In this document: in pieces, positions 8,504-16,856 of the stretch
Layout: each line of letters opens with the position of its first letter
Position numbering within the stretch: the first letter of the stretch is position 1
Source: Amycolatopsis nigrescens CSC17Ta-90
Lineage (GTDB): Bacteria > Actinomycetota > Actinomycetes > Mycobacteriales > Pseudonocardiaceae
Length of the DNA stretch: 64,000 nt
Reading direction: 5' to 3'
Assembly: GCF_000384315.1 (NCBI RefSeq)
Contig: NZ_ARVW01000001.1
Span: 7,981,001 to 8,045,000 of the forward strand
Notes under the pieces: generated by a model
Databases searched by the model: none
What the model was told of the DNA's origin: nothing
Seen by the model: only the letters and a program-made list of their open reading frames with translations
Position numbers and translations under genes: made by a program

Positions 8504-9579
8504 CAGTTCGCCTCGGTCAGCGGCCGCAGGTGCGGCTTCGGGTCGGCGACCTGCTTGGCCGCCTCCGCTGCGAACCATGCCTTGCGGGTGCTCTCGTCGA
8601 CCTGCCTGGCCATGATCTCGTCGATGTTGGCGGCATTGACGATCAGCGAGCCGGTGTTCCACCAGCCCTGCTCCAGCGGCTTGCCCGATTTGGCGTGCTC
8701 GGCCAGCAGACGGGTCGCGACATAACCCTTGAGCCAGTGTTCCGGGGACGCTAGTGCCGCCACATAGCCTTCCTTCACCCCGAGCAGCGCCTGCGGGTCG
8801 GGGTCGCAGGAGCCGACCAGGAACCGGCGGCCGGAGTTCTTCTGGATCAGGGCCAGCGACACCGCGTCCGAAGCGCCGGCACCGAGATAGGCGATGGCGT
8901 TCGGATGCGCCTTGACCAGGTCGTTCCAGGCGTTGAAGTTCGCCGCCGGCTCGGAACCGGAGTTGAACGGCCCGCTGATGGTCAGCTCCGGCCGCTGCTC
9001 CTGGAGCACCGCCTTCATCCCGGCCAGTCGCTGTTCGAGCAGCGCGAGCCCGGGAATGTCGTTGCCGAGCACCACTTCACCGGTGGTGCCGGGGGGAATG
9101 TGCGCGAGCATCTCGGTGCCGAGCCGCCTGCCGAGATCGGTGTTGCTGTTGCCGACGTAGAGCCCGACGGCGCTGCCCGCCGGCGGCACGGTGTCCACCG
9201 AGACCACCGGCACGCCGGCGTCGGCGGCCTGCTTCAGCGGCCGGACGAACAGGTCCGGGGTCAGCGTCTGCAACGCGATGCCGTCCGGTGCGGTGCGGAT
9301 CGCGGATTGGAACTGGGAGACCTGCGCCGGGCCGTTGATCCCCGGCGGCGCGTTCTCGGCGAGATCGACGTTGCCCGCATCTTCAGCCCCGGCCTTCGCG
9401 CCGAAAGCCATCTCCTGGAAGGGATTCTGGGAGGTCGTCGCATAGCTGAAGGCCATCTTGAGAGTGCCGCTCTTGGGCCCGTCCGAGCCGCTGGGAGCGG
9501 CTCCGCAGGCGGCCGTGACGAGTAGCAGGCACGCGGCGCCCAGCGGGGCGAACCGTGCGGGACGGGAGCGCAGAACCAT
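8503..9579 (-). CDS. Ribose-type ABC importer, substrate-binding lipoprotein (RbsB-like)
   Basis: 358 residues. The N-terminal signal ends in the lipobox LLVTAACG (Cys about residue 25), so it should be tethered to the outer face of the membrane. The body follows the LacI/RbsB fold: QFQSAIRTAPDGIALQTLTPD, AGVPVVSVDTVPP, GEVVLGNDIPG, and NAIAYLGAGASDAVSLALIQ. These strands line the sugar cleft in relatives; the ligand is not predictable. It lies between the permease gene (15-base gap) and the ATPase gene (ATGA overlap), so the three form one transport operon. Confidence 0.92.
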   Translation of the reverse strand: MVLRSRPARFAPLGAACLLLVTAACGAAPSGSDGPKSGTLKMAFSYATTSQNPFQEMAFGAKAGAEDAGNVDLAENAPPGINGPAQVSQFQSAIRTAPDGIALQTLTPDLFVRPLKQAADAGVPVVSVDTVPPAGSAVGLYVGNSNTDLGRRLGTEMLAHIPPGTTGEVVLGNDIPGLALLEQRLAGMKAVLQEQRPELTISGPFNSGSEPAANFNAWNDLVKAHPNAIAYLGAGASDAVSLALIQKNSGRRFLVGSCDPDPQALLGVKEGYVAALASPEHWLKGYVATRLLAEHAKSGKPLEQGWWNTGSLIVNAANIDEIMARQVDESTRKAWFAAEAAKQVADPKPHLRPLTEAN

Positions 9580-9594
9580 GAGCTGGTTTCCTTC

Positions 9595-10644
9595 CTAGAG
9601 ACCGAATTCGTTCCGGCGTGCGCGTCGCCTGCTCCGCAACAGGCTGTCCACCGCGACCGCCAGCAGCACGACCGTTCCGCTGGCGAAGGAGCTCCAGTTG
9701 GCCGGGATGTCGAAATAGACGAGCCCGCTGGCCACCACGCCGAGCAGGATTGCGCCGAACACCGCGCCGAACACGGTGGCGCTGCCGCCGCGCAGTGGCG
9801 TGCCGCCGATGACCGCCGCCGCGATCGCCTGCAACTCCAGCCCGGCGCCCACGTTCGGGTCACCGGAGGTGAAGAAGGCGAGTCCCAGCGCGCCCGCCAG
9901 GCCGGCCAGCGCGCCGACCAGCACCAGCACGGCCATCCTGGTCCGCGCGATGGAGATGCCGGAGTAGGTGGCGGCCTCGGGGTTGGACCCGATCGAGCGG
10001 ACCCGGTAGCCGAACGGGGTCAGCCGGAGCACGACGGTGAGCACCGCGGCGACCGCGATCAGCACCCACACCCCGGCCGGCAGCCCGAGCGCGGTGCCGC
10101 CGACCACGGTGAAGAACGAGTCGTCCAGCGGCAGCCCGGTGACCTGCTGGCCGTCCGCCAGCGCGAGCGCGAGCCCGCGGAAGACCTGCATGGTGGCCAG
10201 CGTGGCGACGATCGCCGGGATGGCCACCACCTGCACGATCAGCGCGTTCACCAGCCCCATCAGCGCGCCGAGCGCGACCCCCGCGACCACCGCCAGCCAG
10301 GGGTTGAGTCCGGATCGCATGAGCAACGCGGCGGCGATCAGCGACAGCGCGAAGTTGGCGCCCACGGAAAGGTCGATCTCGCGCATGGACAGCAGAAAGC
10401 ACATGCCCGCGGCGGCGAGTGCCACGTAGATCGAGCCCTGCAGCACGTCGCGCAGCTGGGCGGGGTTGAAGAACCCCGGCTGCAGCACGCCGATCAGCAC
10501 CACGAGCACGACCAGTGCGGCGAGCACGCTGCTGGACTCGGCCTGCGGGAGCCGGCGCAGCCAGCCCGCCGACGGGCCGGAGCCTGGCCGCGCGCCGTCG
10601 GTCGTCGGGGGCGCGGTTTCCTCGCGCTCCAGCCGATCGGTCAT
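9595..10644 (-). CDS. Ribose-type ABC importer, permease (RbsC-like)
   Basis: 349 residues, mostly hydrophobic, with about ten predicted membrane helices and the family segment MREIDLSVGANFALS near residue 88 and IGSNPEAATYSGISI near 225. The loop 'GGTPLRGGSATVFGAVFGAILLG' is typical near the C-terminus. ATG 10644 follows a perfect AGGAGG. A 25-codon ORF directly upstream ends on this start (ATGA) and carries a copy of the same ribosome-binding and start region, so permease translation may be coupled to it. Confidence 0.93.
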   Translation of the reverse strand: MTDRLEREETAPPTTDGARPGSGPSAGWLRRLPQAESSSVLAALVVLVVLIGVLQPGFFNPAQLRDVLQGSIYVALAAAGMCFLLSMREIDLSVGANFALSLIAAALLMRSGLNPWLAVVAGVALGALMGLVNALIVQVVAIPAIVATLATMQVFRGLALALADGQQVTGLPLDDSFFTVVGGTALGLPAGVWVLIAVAAVLTVVLRLTPFGYRVRSIGSNPEAATYSGISIARTRMAVLVLVGALAGLAGALGLAFFTSGDPNVGAGLELQAIAAAVIGGTPLRGGSATVFGAVFGAILLGVVASGLVYFDIPANWSSFASGTVVLLAVAVDSLLRSRRRARRNEFGL

Positions 10645-10654
10645 TTCGCCTCCT
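10637..10654. repeat. 18-bp direct repeat, copy 1 (RBS and start of the permease gene)
   Basis: On the minus strand this is AGGAGGCGAAATGACCGA, containing the Shine-Dalgarno sequence and start of the RbsC-like gene. An exact second copy lies at 10711-10728. Confidence 0.85.
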
Positions 10655-10718
10655 GTGTCTTGCGGGACACCCGCACCCGGTCGGCGCGCGTGACCGGGGC
10701 TCCGCCGGTGTCGGTCAT
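10641..10718 (-). CDS. Possible 25-codon coupled leader ORF upstream of the permease
   Basis: Reads MTDTGGAPVTRADRVRVSRK and ends QEAK. It has its own perfect AGGAGG seven bases before ATG, and its TGA overlaps the permease ATG. The first codons repeat those of the permease (MTD), since an 18-bp RBS-plus-start segment is duplicated. The peptide resembles no family I know. It may be a real leader peptide or a by-product of the duplication. The middle of the ORF carries a dispersed repeat (10660-10680). Confidence 0.35.
   Translation of the reverse strand: MTDTGGAPVTRADRVRVSRKTQEAK
10660..10680. repeat. GCGGG-ACA-CCCGC hairpin repeat, copy 1
   Basis: Contains TTGCGGGACACCCGCACCCG, whose core GCGGG-ACA-CCCGC is a small perfect hairpin. 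The same 20 bases occur on the other strand at 11769-11788, and a two-mismatch version at 54089-54110. Confidence 0.75.
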
Positions 10719-10728
10719 TTCGCCTCCT
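10711..10728. repeat. 18-bp direct repeat, copy 2 (RBS and start of the leader ORF)
   Basis: Exact copy of 10637-10654; here it supplies the ribosome-binding site and ATG of the 25-codon ORF. Confidence 0.85.
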
Positions 10729-10901
10729 CGTCGCCGGATGCGAACAGCCTGGGCCGCGCGGCGGTGAGCGACTTGTAAGTGTGTGCACTCTCCTTGTCGG
10801 GCAGCTCACGGCACGATGGTGCGGACGCGCACCGCGCGCAGCATCCGGCTACCTTCGGTGCCCGGGGTTCGGTTTTTCCCGCCACGAAAGGAAGTTCGCA
10901 G

Positions 10902-11744
10902 GTGACTGGTTTTCCTTCCGACTCGGCGGCGCGGCTGGCCGGCAAGGTCGCGGTGATCACCGGCGGTGGCACCGGAATCGGGGCGGCGACCGCACGGCGG
11001 TTCGTCGCCGAAGGCGGTGACGTGGTGCTCGTCGGCCGCCGGGAAAGTCTCTTGTGGACGGTGGCGGAAGAGCTGGGTGGGAACGCCGTGATCGTGCCGG
11101 CCGACGTCACCGACCAGTCCGCGGTGCGCGACGTGGTCGCGGTGGCGGCCGAACGGTTCGGCGGCATGGACGTCGTGGTGGCCAACGCGGGCGGGCACGG
11201 GCTCGGTGCGGCGGGCGATCTCGCCGACGTGGACTGGAAGCTGAGCCTGGACGCCAACCTGACCAGCACGTTCGTCACGGTCCGGGAATGCCTGCCCGAG
11301 CTGAAGCGGCGGCGTGGCTGCGTGGTCGTGGTGTCCTCGATCGCCGGGCTGGCCGCCGGTCCGGAAGCATGCGGGTACGTCACCGCGAAGCACGCGCTGA
11401 TCGGCCTGACCCGCTCGCTGGCTCGCGATTACGGCCGGCACGGCGTGCGGGTCAACGCGCTGTGCCCCGGCTGGGTGCGCACTCCGATGGCGGACGGGGA
11501 AATGGACGAGCTGGCGGCGGCGAAGGGCATCGACCGCGCCGAGGCATACGCGTTGGTGACCAGACATACGCCGCTGGGCCGTCCGGCCGAAGCCGCGGAG
11601 ATCGCCGCGGTGATCGCCTTCCTGGCGTCCCCGGACGCCTCGTTCCTGACCGGTTCGGTGGTCGTGGCCGACGGCGGGGCGGGCGCGGTCGACCTGCCCA
11701 CCATCGCCTTCGACGAAGATCCCCAGGTCAGCGGTCGTGAGTGA
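10902..11744 (+). CDS. SDR-family oxidoreductase
   Basis: 280 residues, classical short-chain dehydrogenase. TGGGTGIG near residue 20 binds NAD(P); the NAG motif (VANAGGHG), the catalytic Ser in VVVVSSIAG and the YVTAK Tyr/Lys pair are all present; the tail 'FLTGSVVVADGGAG' is standard. It oxidises or reduces an alcohol/ketone of unknown identity. GTG 10902 is preferred because AAAGGAA ends eight bases upstream; the frame is open further upstream to 10779 but that would extend into the promoter region. It is divergent from the sugar-importer operon, and its stop codon lies within the left arm of a palindrome. Confidence 0.88.
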   Translation: MTGFPSDSAARLAGKVAVITGGGTGIGAATARRFVAEGGDVVLVGRRESLLWTVAEELGGNAVIVPADVTDQSAVRDVVAVAAERFGGMDVVVANAGGHGLGAAGDLADVDWKLSLDANLTSTFVTVRECLPELKRRRGCVVVVSSIAGLAAGPEACGYVTAKHALIGLTRSLARDYGRHGVRVNALCPGWVRTPMADGEMDELAAAKGIDRAEAYALVTRHTPLGRPAEAAEIAAVIAFLASPDASFLTGSVVVADGGAGAVDLPTIAFDEDPQVSGRE

Positions 11745-11806
11745 AAAGTGTTGCCCTGGCAACGAACTCGGGTGCGGGTGTCCCGCAATGACACTGTCAC
11801 TCACGA
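11735..11806. repeat. Compound palindromic element joining two convergent stop codons
   Basis: Outer arms TCGTGAGTGA (11735-11744) and TCACTCACGA (11797-11806) are perfect inverted repeats extended by AGTGT/ACACT. Inside lie GTTGCC-N2-GGCAAC (11750-11763) and GCGGG-TGT-CCCGC (11774-11786); the latter belongs to the repeat seen at 10660 and 54089. The element includes the stop codons of both the SDR and the AraC gene and is a plausible bidirectional terminator. Its outer arms reappear at 57330-57373. Confidence 0.75.
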
Positions 11807-12787
11807 GGTGGCGTCTAGGCGGATGTTGGCGTCGCCTTCGCTGATGATGCGGTATTCGCGGGGTGGGAGGCCGTAGGCGGCTTTGAACAGGCGGCTGAAA
11901 TGCGCCGCGTCGATGAACCCCCAGTGCGCGGCCACGCTGCTCACCGCCAGTTCCGCCTGGCCGGGGTCGCGCAGGTCGCGGCGGCAGTGTTCGAGGCGGC
12001 GTTCCCTGATCCAGCGGGACACCGTGGTGTGCTCGCGCCGGAACAGCTTGTGCAGGTAGCCGGTCGAGATGTGCATGGCCGCCGCGATGGTGCCCGGCGT
12101 CAGGTCGGTGTCGTCGAGGTGCGCCTCGATGAACGCCTTCACCCGCAACGTCAGGCAGCGCTGCCCGACCGCGATCTTCGCCGGATCCTCGCCAAGCTCG
12201 CCGGCGAACAAGGTGGCCACCATGTCCACCACGTTGTCCGCCAGCCGCAACGACTGCGCCCCGTCGATCTCGTCCATTCTGGACACCAGGTTGAACAGCA
12301 GCGGGGACAGCAGCGCGCCCACGCTGTGCCGGCCGGAGACCCGGCTCGCGGTGATGTCGGCCAGCCGGTCCGCCGGCAGGTGCAGGTTGCGGCGCGGGAA
12401 CATCAGGGTCAGCATCTGGCAGGTGTCCTGGAAGATCACCGTGTACGGCCGCGAGGTGTCGTAGATCGCCAGGTCACCCGGCGTCAGCGAAGCCTCCCTG
12501 CCGTCCTGCTGGACCAGGCAGTAGCCCCGCACCGGCATGCTCAGCTTGTAGTGCGGTTGCTGCTCATGACGGCCGATCAGCTTGCCGGTCCGGTGCGCCT
12601 GGTGCGCGTCGGCGATCACCTCGCCGATGCGCAGCTCACCGAAGACCTGGCCGAGGATGCGGCCGGAGAAGGCATCGGCGTCGTCGAGCCGCATGTCCAG
12701 CGGCACGTAAGCCTCGGAGGCCGCTGCCCGCCACAGGTCGGTGCGTTCCTTGGCCGGTACGTCGCTGGTGCGCACGAGCGTGGTCAT
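11801..12787 (-). CDS. AraC-family regulator (FeaR-like), last gene of the amine operon
   Basis: 328 residues: an N-terminal effector domain of the AraC-binding-like type (PHYKLSMPVRGYCLVQQDGREASLTPGD, about residues 80-107) and a C-terminal double helix-turn-helix (TPGTIAAAMHISTGYLHKLF and SSVAAHWGFIDAAHFSRLFK). FeaR, which activates tynA and feaB for tyramine/phenethylamine use in Escherichia coli, has the same architecture. The ATG overlaps the stop of the GMC gene (ATGA), so the regulator is made in proportion to its operon, allowing positive feedback. The likely target is the promoter region at 23423-23643; that link is inferred. Confidence 0.9.
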   Translation of the reverse strand: MTTLVRTSDVPAKERTDLWRAAASEAYVPLDMRLDDADAFSGRILGQVFGELRIGEVIADAHQAHRTGKLIGRHEQQPHYKLSMPVRGYCLVQQDGREASLTPGDLAIYDTSRPYTVIFQDTCQMLTLMFPRRNLHLPADRLADITASRVSGRHSVGALLSPLLFNLVSRMDEIDGAQSLRLADNVVDMVATLFAGELGEDPAKIAVGQRCLTLRVKAFIEAHLDDTDLTPGTIAAAMHISTGYLHKLFRREHTTVSRWIRERRLEHCRRDLRDPGQAELAVSSVAAHWGFIDAAHFSRLFKAAYGLPPREYRIISEGDANIRLDATS

Positions 12788-14289
12788 CGAACCTCCTGGA
12801 TGCGGCTTGCCTCGGAACCGGGACAACCGAGCAGGGCGGCGGCCTGTTCGGCGATCAAGATGGCCGGGGTGTTGGTGTTGCCGGTGGTGACCGCCGGCAT
12901 GATCGACGCGTCCGCGACCCGCAGCCCGTCGATCCCGCGCACCAGCAGGTCCGGGCCGACGACGGCGTCCTCGTGCACGCCCATCCGGCAGGTACCGGCC
13001 TGGTGGTGGTAGGTCAGCACGGCGCGCCGGACGTAGTCGGTCAGGTCTGCGCGGCCGGGATACCGCTCGTCGGCACCCCACTCCCACAGCGCCGGCGCGT
13101 GCCCGATCTCCTGGCACAGCCGCACCGCCGCCACCAGCCGGGTCAGGTCGGACTCCGCGGCCAGCACCCCGGGGTCGATGTGCAGCTCGTGCGCCGGGTC
13201 CGGCCCGGTGATCGCCACCGTGCCAGTGCCGGCCGGCCGGACCAGGCCGGCCATCAACGAGAAACCGTTGGGCGGTCCGGACATCCACGGCTCGTACAGC
13301 GGCACGCTGAAGTGCAGCGGCTGCAGATCGGGCGCGGGCAGGCCCTCACCGCTGTGCCAGAACAGGTGGGTCTGCGCATGCGGCAGCCCCGGCCGGTGCC
13401 GGATCTCGCGTTCGGCCGAGAAGATCACCGGCACCAGCCAGTGGTCCTGCAGGTTGCGTCCCACCCCCGGCAGGTCCAGCAGCACCGGCACGTCCGCCGC
13501 GCGCAACGTGTCGGCGGGGCCGATGCCGGAGCGTTGCAGCAGCGCGGGCGAACCGAGCGCGCCGGCGGCGAGCACGACCTCCGCCTCGGCGCTCGCCTCC
13601 AGCAGCTCGCCGGCGCGGGCGAACCGGACCCCGGACACCCGCCCGCCGCTGAACAGCAGCCGGTGCGCCTCGGCGCCGCTGAGCACGGTCAGGTTCGGCC
13701 GGTCGAGCACCGGGGTGAGGTAGGTCGAAGCGGTGGTGCACCGCCGGCCGTCGGCCAGGGTCAGCGCGAGCGTGCTGACGCCTTCCTGTCGGCCGGAGTT
13801 GTAGTCCGGGTTGAACGGGATCCCGGTCTCCTGCGCGGCGGCCAAGATGGCGGACTGCACGGGATCCGGCTCGAAACCGGTGTGAAAACGCAGCGGGCCG
13901 CTTTCGATCCGCTCGAACACCGGCCGCACGTCCCGCCAGGCCCAGCCGGTGTTGCCGAGCGCGGCCCAGTGGTCGTAGTCGGCCGGGTTGCCGCGCACGT
14001 GGATGGTGGCGTTGAGCGCGTGCGACCCGCCGATCACCCGCCCGCGCGGCAGGTGCAGCCGCCGTCCCGCGGCCGACGGCTGGGGCACGGTGAAGTAGTC
14101 CCAGTCCTCTGTGGAATGCCACAGCTCGTGCATCCGCAGCGGGTCGTCGATGGCCGGGTTGGTGGCCGGGCCGCCCGCCTCGAGCAGCAGCACCCGCGCG
14201 CCGGCGTCGACGAGGCGCCGGGCCAGCACCGAGCCCGCCGTACCGGCGCCGACCACGATGTAGTCGGCGGTGAGCTCAGCGGCTGACAT
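12784..14289 (-). CDS. GMC-family FAD-dependent oxidoreductase (choline dehydrogenase-like)
   Basis: 501 residues, a usual length. The FAD-binding VVGAGTAGSVLARRL begins at about residue 12, the LPRGRVIGGSHALNATIHVRG motif near 80, and the C-terminal active-site region has YHHQAGTCRMG (catalytic His) and MPAVTTGNTNTPAILIAEQAA. It oxidises an alcohol to an aldehyde. In this operon an arylethanol, or an amino-alcohol side product of amine oxidation, is a reasonable substrate, but this is inference. ATG 14289 follows GGGAGGA and lies 18 bases after the hpaD stop; its own stop overlaps the regulator start. Confidence 0.9.
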   Translation of the reverse strand: MSAAELTADYIVVGAGTAGSVLARRLVDAGARVLLLEAGGPATNPAIDDPLRMHELWHSTEDWDYFTVPQPSAAGRRLHLPRGRVIGGSHALNATIHVRGNPADYDHWAALGNTGWAWRDVRPVFERIESGPLRFHTGFEPDPVQSAILAAAQETGIPFNPDYNSGRQEGVSTLALTLADGRRCTTASTYLTPVLDRPNLTVLSGAEAHRLLFSGGRVSGVRFARAGELLEASAEAEVVLAAGALGSPALLQRSGIGPADTLRAADVPVLLDLPGVGRNLQDHWLVPVIFSAEREIRHRPGLPHAQTHLFWHSGEGLPAPDLQPLHFSVPLYEPWMSGPPNGFSLMAGLVRPAGTGTVAITGPDPAHELHIDPGVLAAESDLTRLVAAVRLCQEIGHAPALWEWGADERYPGRADLTDYVRRAVLTYHHQAGTCRMGVHEDAVVGPDLLVRGIDGLRVADASIMPAVTTGNTNTPAILIAEQAAALLGCPGSEASRIQEVR

Positions 14290-14307
14290 CGGTCCTCCCG
14301 GTGCGCA

Positions 14308-15345
14308 TCAGGACTGGTGGCCGAGCTTGAACCCGTTGGCCTCGTCGGTGACGCCGAAACCGTCCGCGCCGATGATGGTGCCGGCTTCGCGGATCGGCGG
14401 CGGGCTGGTCGGCATCGGCAGCCCGTCCGCGCCCAGCACGGGGGAGGCCTCGGCGTACCAGGACGGCACCACCTGATGACCCCAGAACGAGCGGCGCCGG
14501 TTGTCCAGCACGTCCCAGCGGACGGTCGGGTTGTCCGGGTCGCCGGTGTAGTAGTCGCTGGTGTAGATCTCGATCCGGTGCCCGTCCGGGTCCCGCAGGT
14601 ACAGGTAGAACGCGTTCGACACCCCGTGCCGGCCGGGGCCGCGTTCGATGTGCTGTTCCCGGTGCAGCGAGCCGAGCAGGTCGCAGGTGTGCAGGATCTG
14701 GGCGCGTTCCCTGGTGGCGAAGGCGATGTGGTGCAGCCGCGGCCCGTCGCCGGAGGTCAGCGCGATGTCGTGCACGGTCTGCTTCCGGTACAGCCAGGCC
14801 GCGTAGAGGTTGTCGTCGGCGTCCTCGATGGTCTCGGAGACGCCGAAACCGAGCCCGACGTAGTACGCGTGCGCAGCGCGGACGTCGGGCACCACCACGT
14901 TGAAGTGGTCCAGCCTGGCCAGCGCGTTGGCGGGCTGGAGGTCGTAGCGCTGGGTGAACCGCGGGGTGTGCTCGGCGTCGTGGAAGTACTCGACCGGGAA
15001 GCCGAGCGGGTCCTGCAGCCGGACGGCCTCCCCGATCCCGCGGGTCGTGCCGGCCGGTACCCGGTGCGCCGGTACGCCGAGCTCGGCGTAGTACCGCTCG
15101 GCCGCGTCCAGCTCGCCGGGGCCGCGCACCCGGTAGGCGAGCCTGTTCAGCGCGGGCGCGTCGCCTTGGCGCAGCACCAGGCTGTGGTGCAGGTACTCCT
15201 CGAAGGCGCGCAGGTACAAGGCGTCGGGTTCCTCGGCGGTCACCACCAAGCCCAGCACGTCCACGTAGAACCAGCGGGCGGCGGCGAGGTCGGTGACGAC
15301 CAGTTCGGCGTAACCGGCCCTGATCACGTCCGGCGGAGTGGTCAT
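14308..15345 (-). CDS. hpaD: Homoprotocatechuate 2,3-dioxygenase
   Basis: 345 residues with two VOC modules, the type I extradiol dioxygenase layout of the iron- or manganese-dependent Brevibacterium/Arthrobacter enzymes. It opens the ring of 3,4-dihydroxyphenylacetate to 5-carboxymethyl-2-hydroxymuconate semialdehyde. Metal ligands are visible as His in ARLDHFNVVVPD (about 145), His in RLHHIAFATR (about 204) and Glu in GHRIEIYTSDYY (about 256). The second-shell His/Tyr-rich tail 'NRRRSFWGHQVVPSWY' is also typical. Its ATG overlaps the hpaE stop (ATGA), so the ring-cleavage enzyme and the next enzyme of the pathway are co-translated. Confidence 0.93.
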   Translation of the reverse strand: MTTPPDVIRAGYAELVVTDLAAARWFYVDVLGLVVTAEEPDALYLRAFEEYLHHSLVLRQGDAPALNRLAYRVRGPGELDAAERYYAELGVPAHRVPAGTTRGIGEAVRLQDPLGFPVEYFHDAEHTPRFTQRYDLQPANALARLDHFNVVVPDVRAAHAYYVGLGFGVSETIEDADDNLYAAWLYRKQTVHDIALTSGDGPRLHHIAFATRERAQILHTCDLLGSLHREQHIERGPGRHGVSNAFYLYLRDPDGHRIEIYTSDYYTGDPDNPTVRWDVLDNRRRSFWGHQVVPSWYAEASPVLGADGLPMPTSPPPIREAGTIIGADGFGVTDEANGFKLGHQS

Positions 15346-16856
15346 TTCGGCAACTCCTTCGAGCCGAACCGCGGGGTCGGCACGTCGCCGAGCGCCACGT
15401 GCACGATGTGCTCTGGCGCGTAGAAGTCGATGCTGCGCCAGCCGCCCTCGTGCCCGACGCCGCTGCTCTTCACCCCGCCGAAGGGGGTGCGCAGATCGCG
15501 GACGTTGTGCGAGTTCAGCCAGACCATGCCGGCGTCGATGGACCCGGCGACCCGGTGACCGCGCTTGAGGTCGCTGGTCCACACGTAGCCGGCGAGGCCG
15601 TAGCGCACGTCGTTGGCCAGCGCGATCGCCTCGGCCTCGGTGTCGAACGGGGTCAGCGCGACCACCGGGCCGAAGATCTCCTCCTGGAAGATCCGGGCGT
15701 CCGGTTTGACATCGGCGAACACCGTTGGCGTCAGGTAGTTGCCCTCGGGCAGGTGATCCGGGCGCGAGCCGCCCGCCAGCAGGGTGGCCTCGGTGCGGCC
15801 GAGTTCGACGTACCCCAGCACGCGCCGGTAGTGCTCGGGGTGCACCAGTGCGCCGACCTCGGTGGCCGGGTCGTGCGGCGGGCCGACCACCACGTTCTTC
15901 GCGCGCTCGGCGAACCGCGCGGCGAACTCCTCGTACCTGGCGCGCTCCACCAGCACGCGCGAACCCGCCGTGCAGCGCTCGCCGTTGAGGGAGAACACCC
16001 CGAACACCGCGGAATCCAGCGCGGCGTCCAGATCGGCGTCGGCGAACACCACCACCGGGGACTTCCCGCCGAGCTCCATGGACAGGCCCTTCAGGTGCGC
16101 CGCGGACCGCTGCATGATCAGCTGCCCGGTGCTGGTCTCCCCGGTGAACGAGATCAGCGGCACGGACGGATGGTCCACCAGCGCCTGCCCTGCTTCCTCG
16201 CCGATCCCGTTGACCAGGTTGAACACGCCTTCCGGCAGTCCGGCGTCGGCCAGGATCTCCGGCCACAGCCCGGCCGAGAGCGGGGTGAACTCGGCGGGTT
16301 TGAGCACCACGGTGCAGCCGGAAGCCAGTGCCGGCGCCAGTTTCCAGCTCTCCAGCATGAACGGTGTGTTCCACGGCGTGATCAGCCCGGCCACCCCGGT
16401 CGGTTTGCGGAGCACGTAGTTCAGCTGTTTGCCCGGCACCGAGTACGACTCGTCGTGCAGCGAGACGATCAGGTCGCCGAAGAACCGGAAGTTCTCCGCC
16501 GCCCGCTTGGCCTGCCCCTTGGCCTGGGTGATCGGCAGGCCGGTGTCGAAGGACTCCAGCTCGGCCAGCCGTTGCTCCCTGGCCTCGATGGCGTCGCCGA
16601 TGCGGTAGAGGATCCGTGCGCGTGCCCTGGCTTCGAGCCCTGGCCACGGGCCGTCGGTGAATGCGTTGCGGGCGGCGAGCACCGCCCGGTCGACGTCCTC
16701 GGCCTGGCCCGCCGCGGCGGTGCCGTAGCTGAGGTTGGTCGCCGGGTCCAGCACCTCGAAGGTGGCGCCGGACAGGCTGTCCACCTGCTCGCCGCCGATG
16801 AAGTGCCGGATCCGCTCCGGCAGGTCGGCCGGGCGGTGGGACGCGGACGCTGTCAT
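15342..16856 (-). CDS. hpaE: 5-carboxymethyl-2-hydroxymuconate semialdehyde dehydrogenase
   Basis: 504-residue aldehyde dehydrogenase. Landmarks: LITPWNTPFMLESWKLAPAL for NAD binding, ELGGKSP with the general-base Glu, and LNGERCTAGSRV with the catalytic Cys. It opens 'PERIRHFIGGEQVDSLSGATFEVLDP', very like known HpaE. Its place next to hpaD supports oxidation of the ring-cleavage aldehyde to the tricarboxylic acid. ATG 16856 overlaps the stop of the DapA-like gene; the reading frame stays open far upstream, but only this start avoids overlap. Confidence 0.92.
   Translation of the reverse strand: MTASASHRPADLPERIRHFIGGEQVDSLSGATFEVLDPATNLSYGTAAAGQAEDVDRAVLAARNAFTDGPWPGLEARARARILYRIGDAIEAREQRLAELESFDTGLPITQAKGQAKRAAENFRFFGDLIVSLHDESYSVPGKQLNYVLRKPTGVAGLITPWNTPFMLESWKLAPALASGCTVVLKPAEFTPLSAGLWPEILADAGLPEGVFNLVNGIGEEAGQALVDHPSVPLISFTGETSTGQLIMQRSAAHLKGLSMELGGKSPVVVFADADLDAALDSAVFGVFSLNGERCTAGSRVLVERARYEEFAARFAERAKNVVVGPPHDPATEVGALVHPEHYRRVLGYVELGRTEATLLAGGSRPDHLPEGNYLTPTVFADVKPDARIFQEEIFGPVVALTPFDTEAEAIALANDVRYGLAGYVWTSDLKRGHRVAGSIDAGMVWLNSHNVRDLRTPFGGVKSSGVGHEGGWRSIDFYAPEHIVHVALGDVPTPRFGSKELPK

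Noticed and set aside
10715..11383. Minus-strand frame ending SGDEEAK just before the 25-codon ORF
   Set aside because: Its stop overlaps the leader ATG, which looks like coupling, but most of it lies opposite the SDR gene and no start codon lies in the intergenic part.
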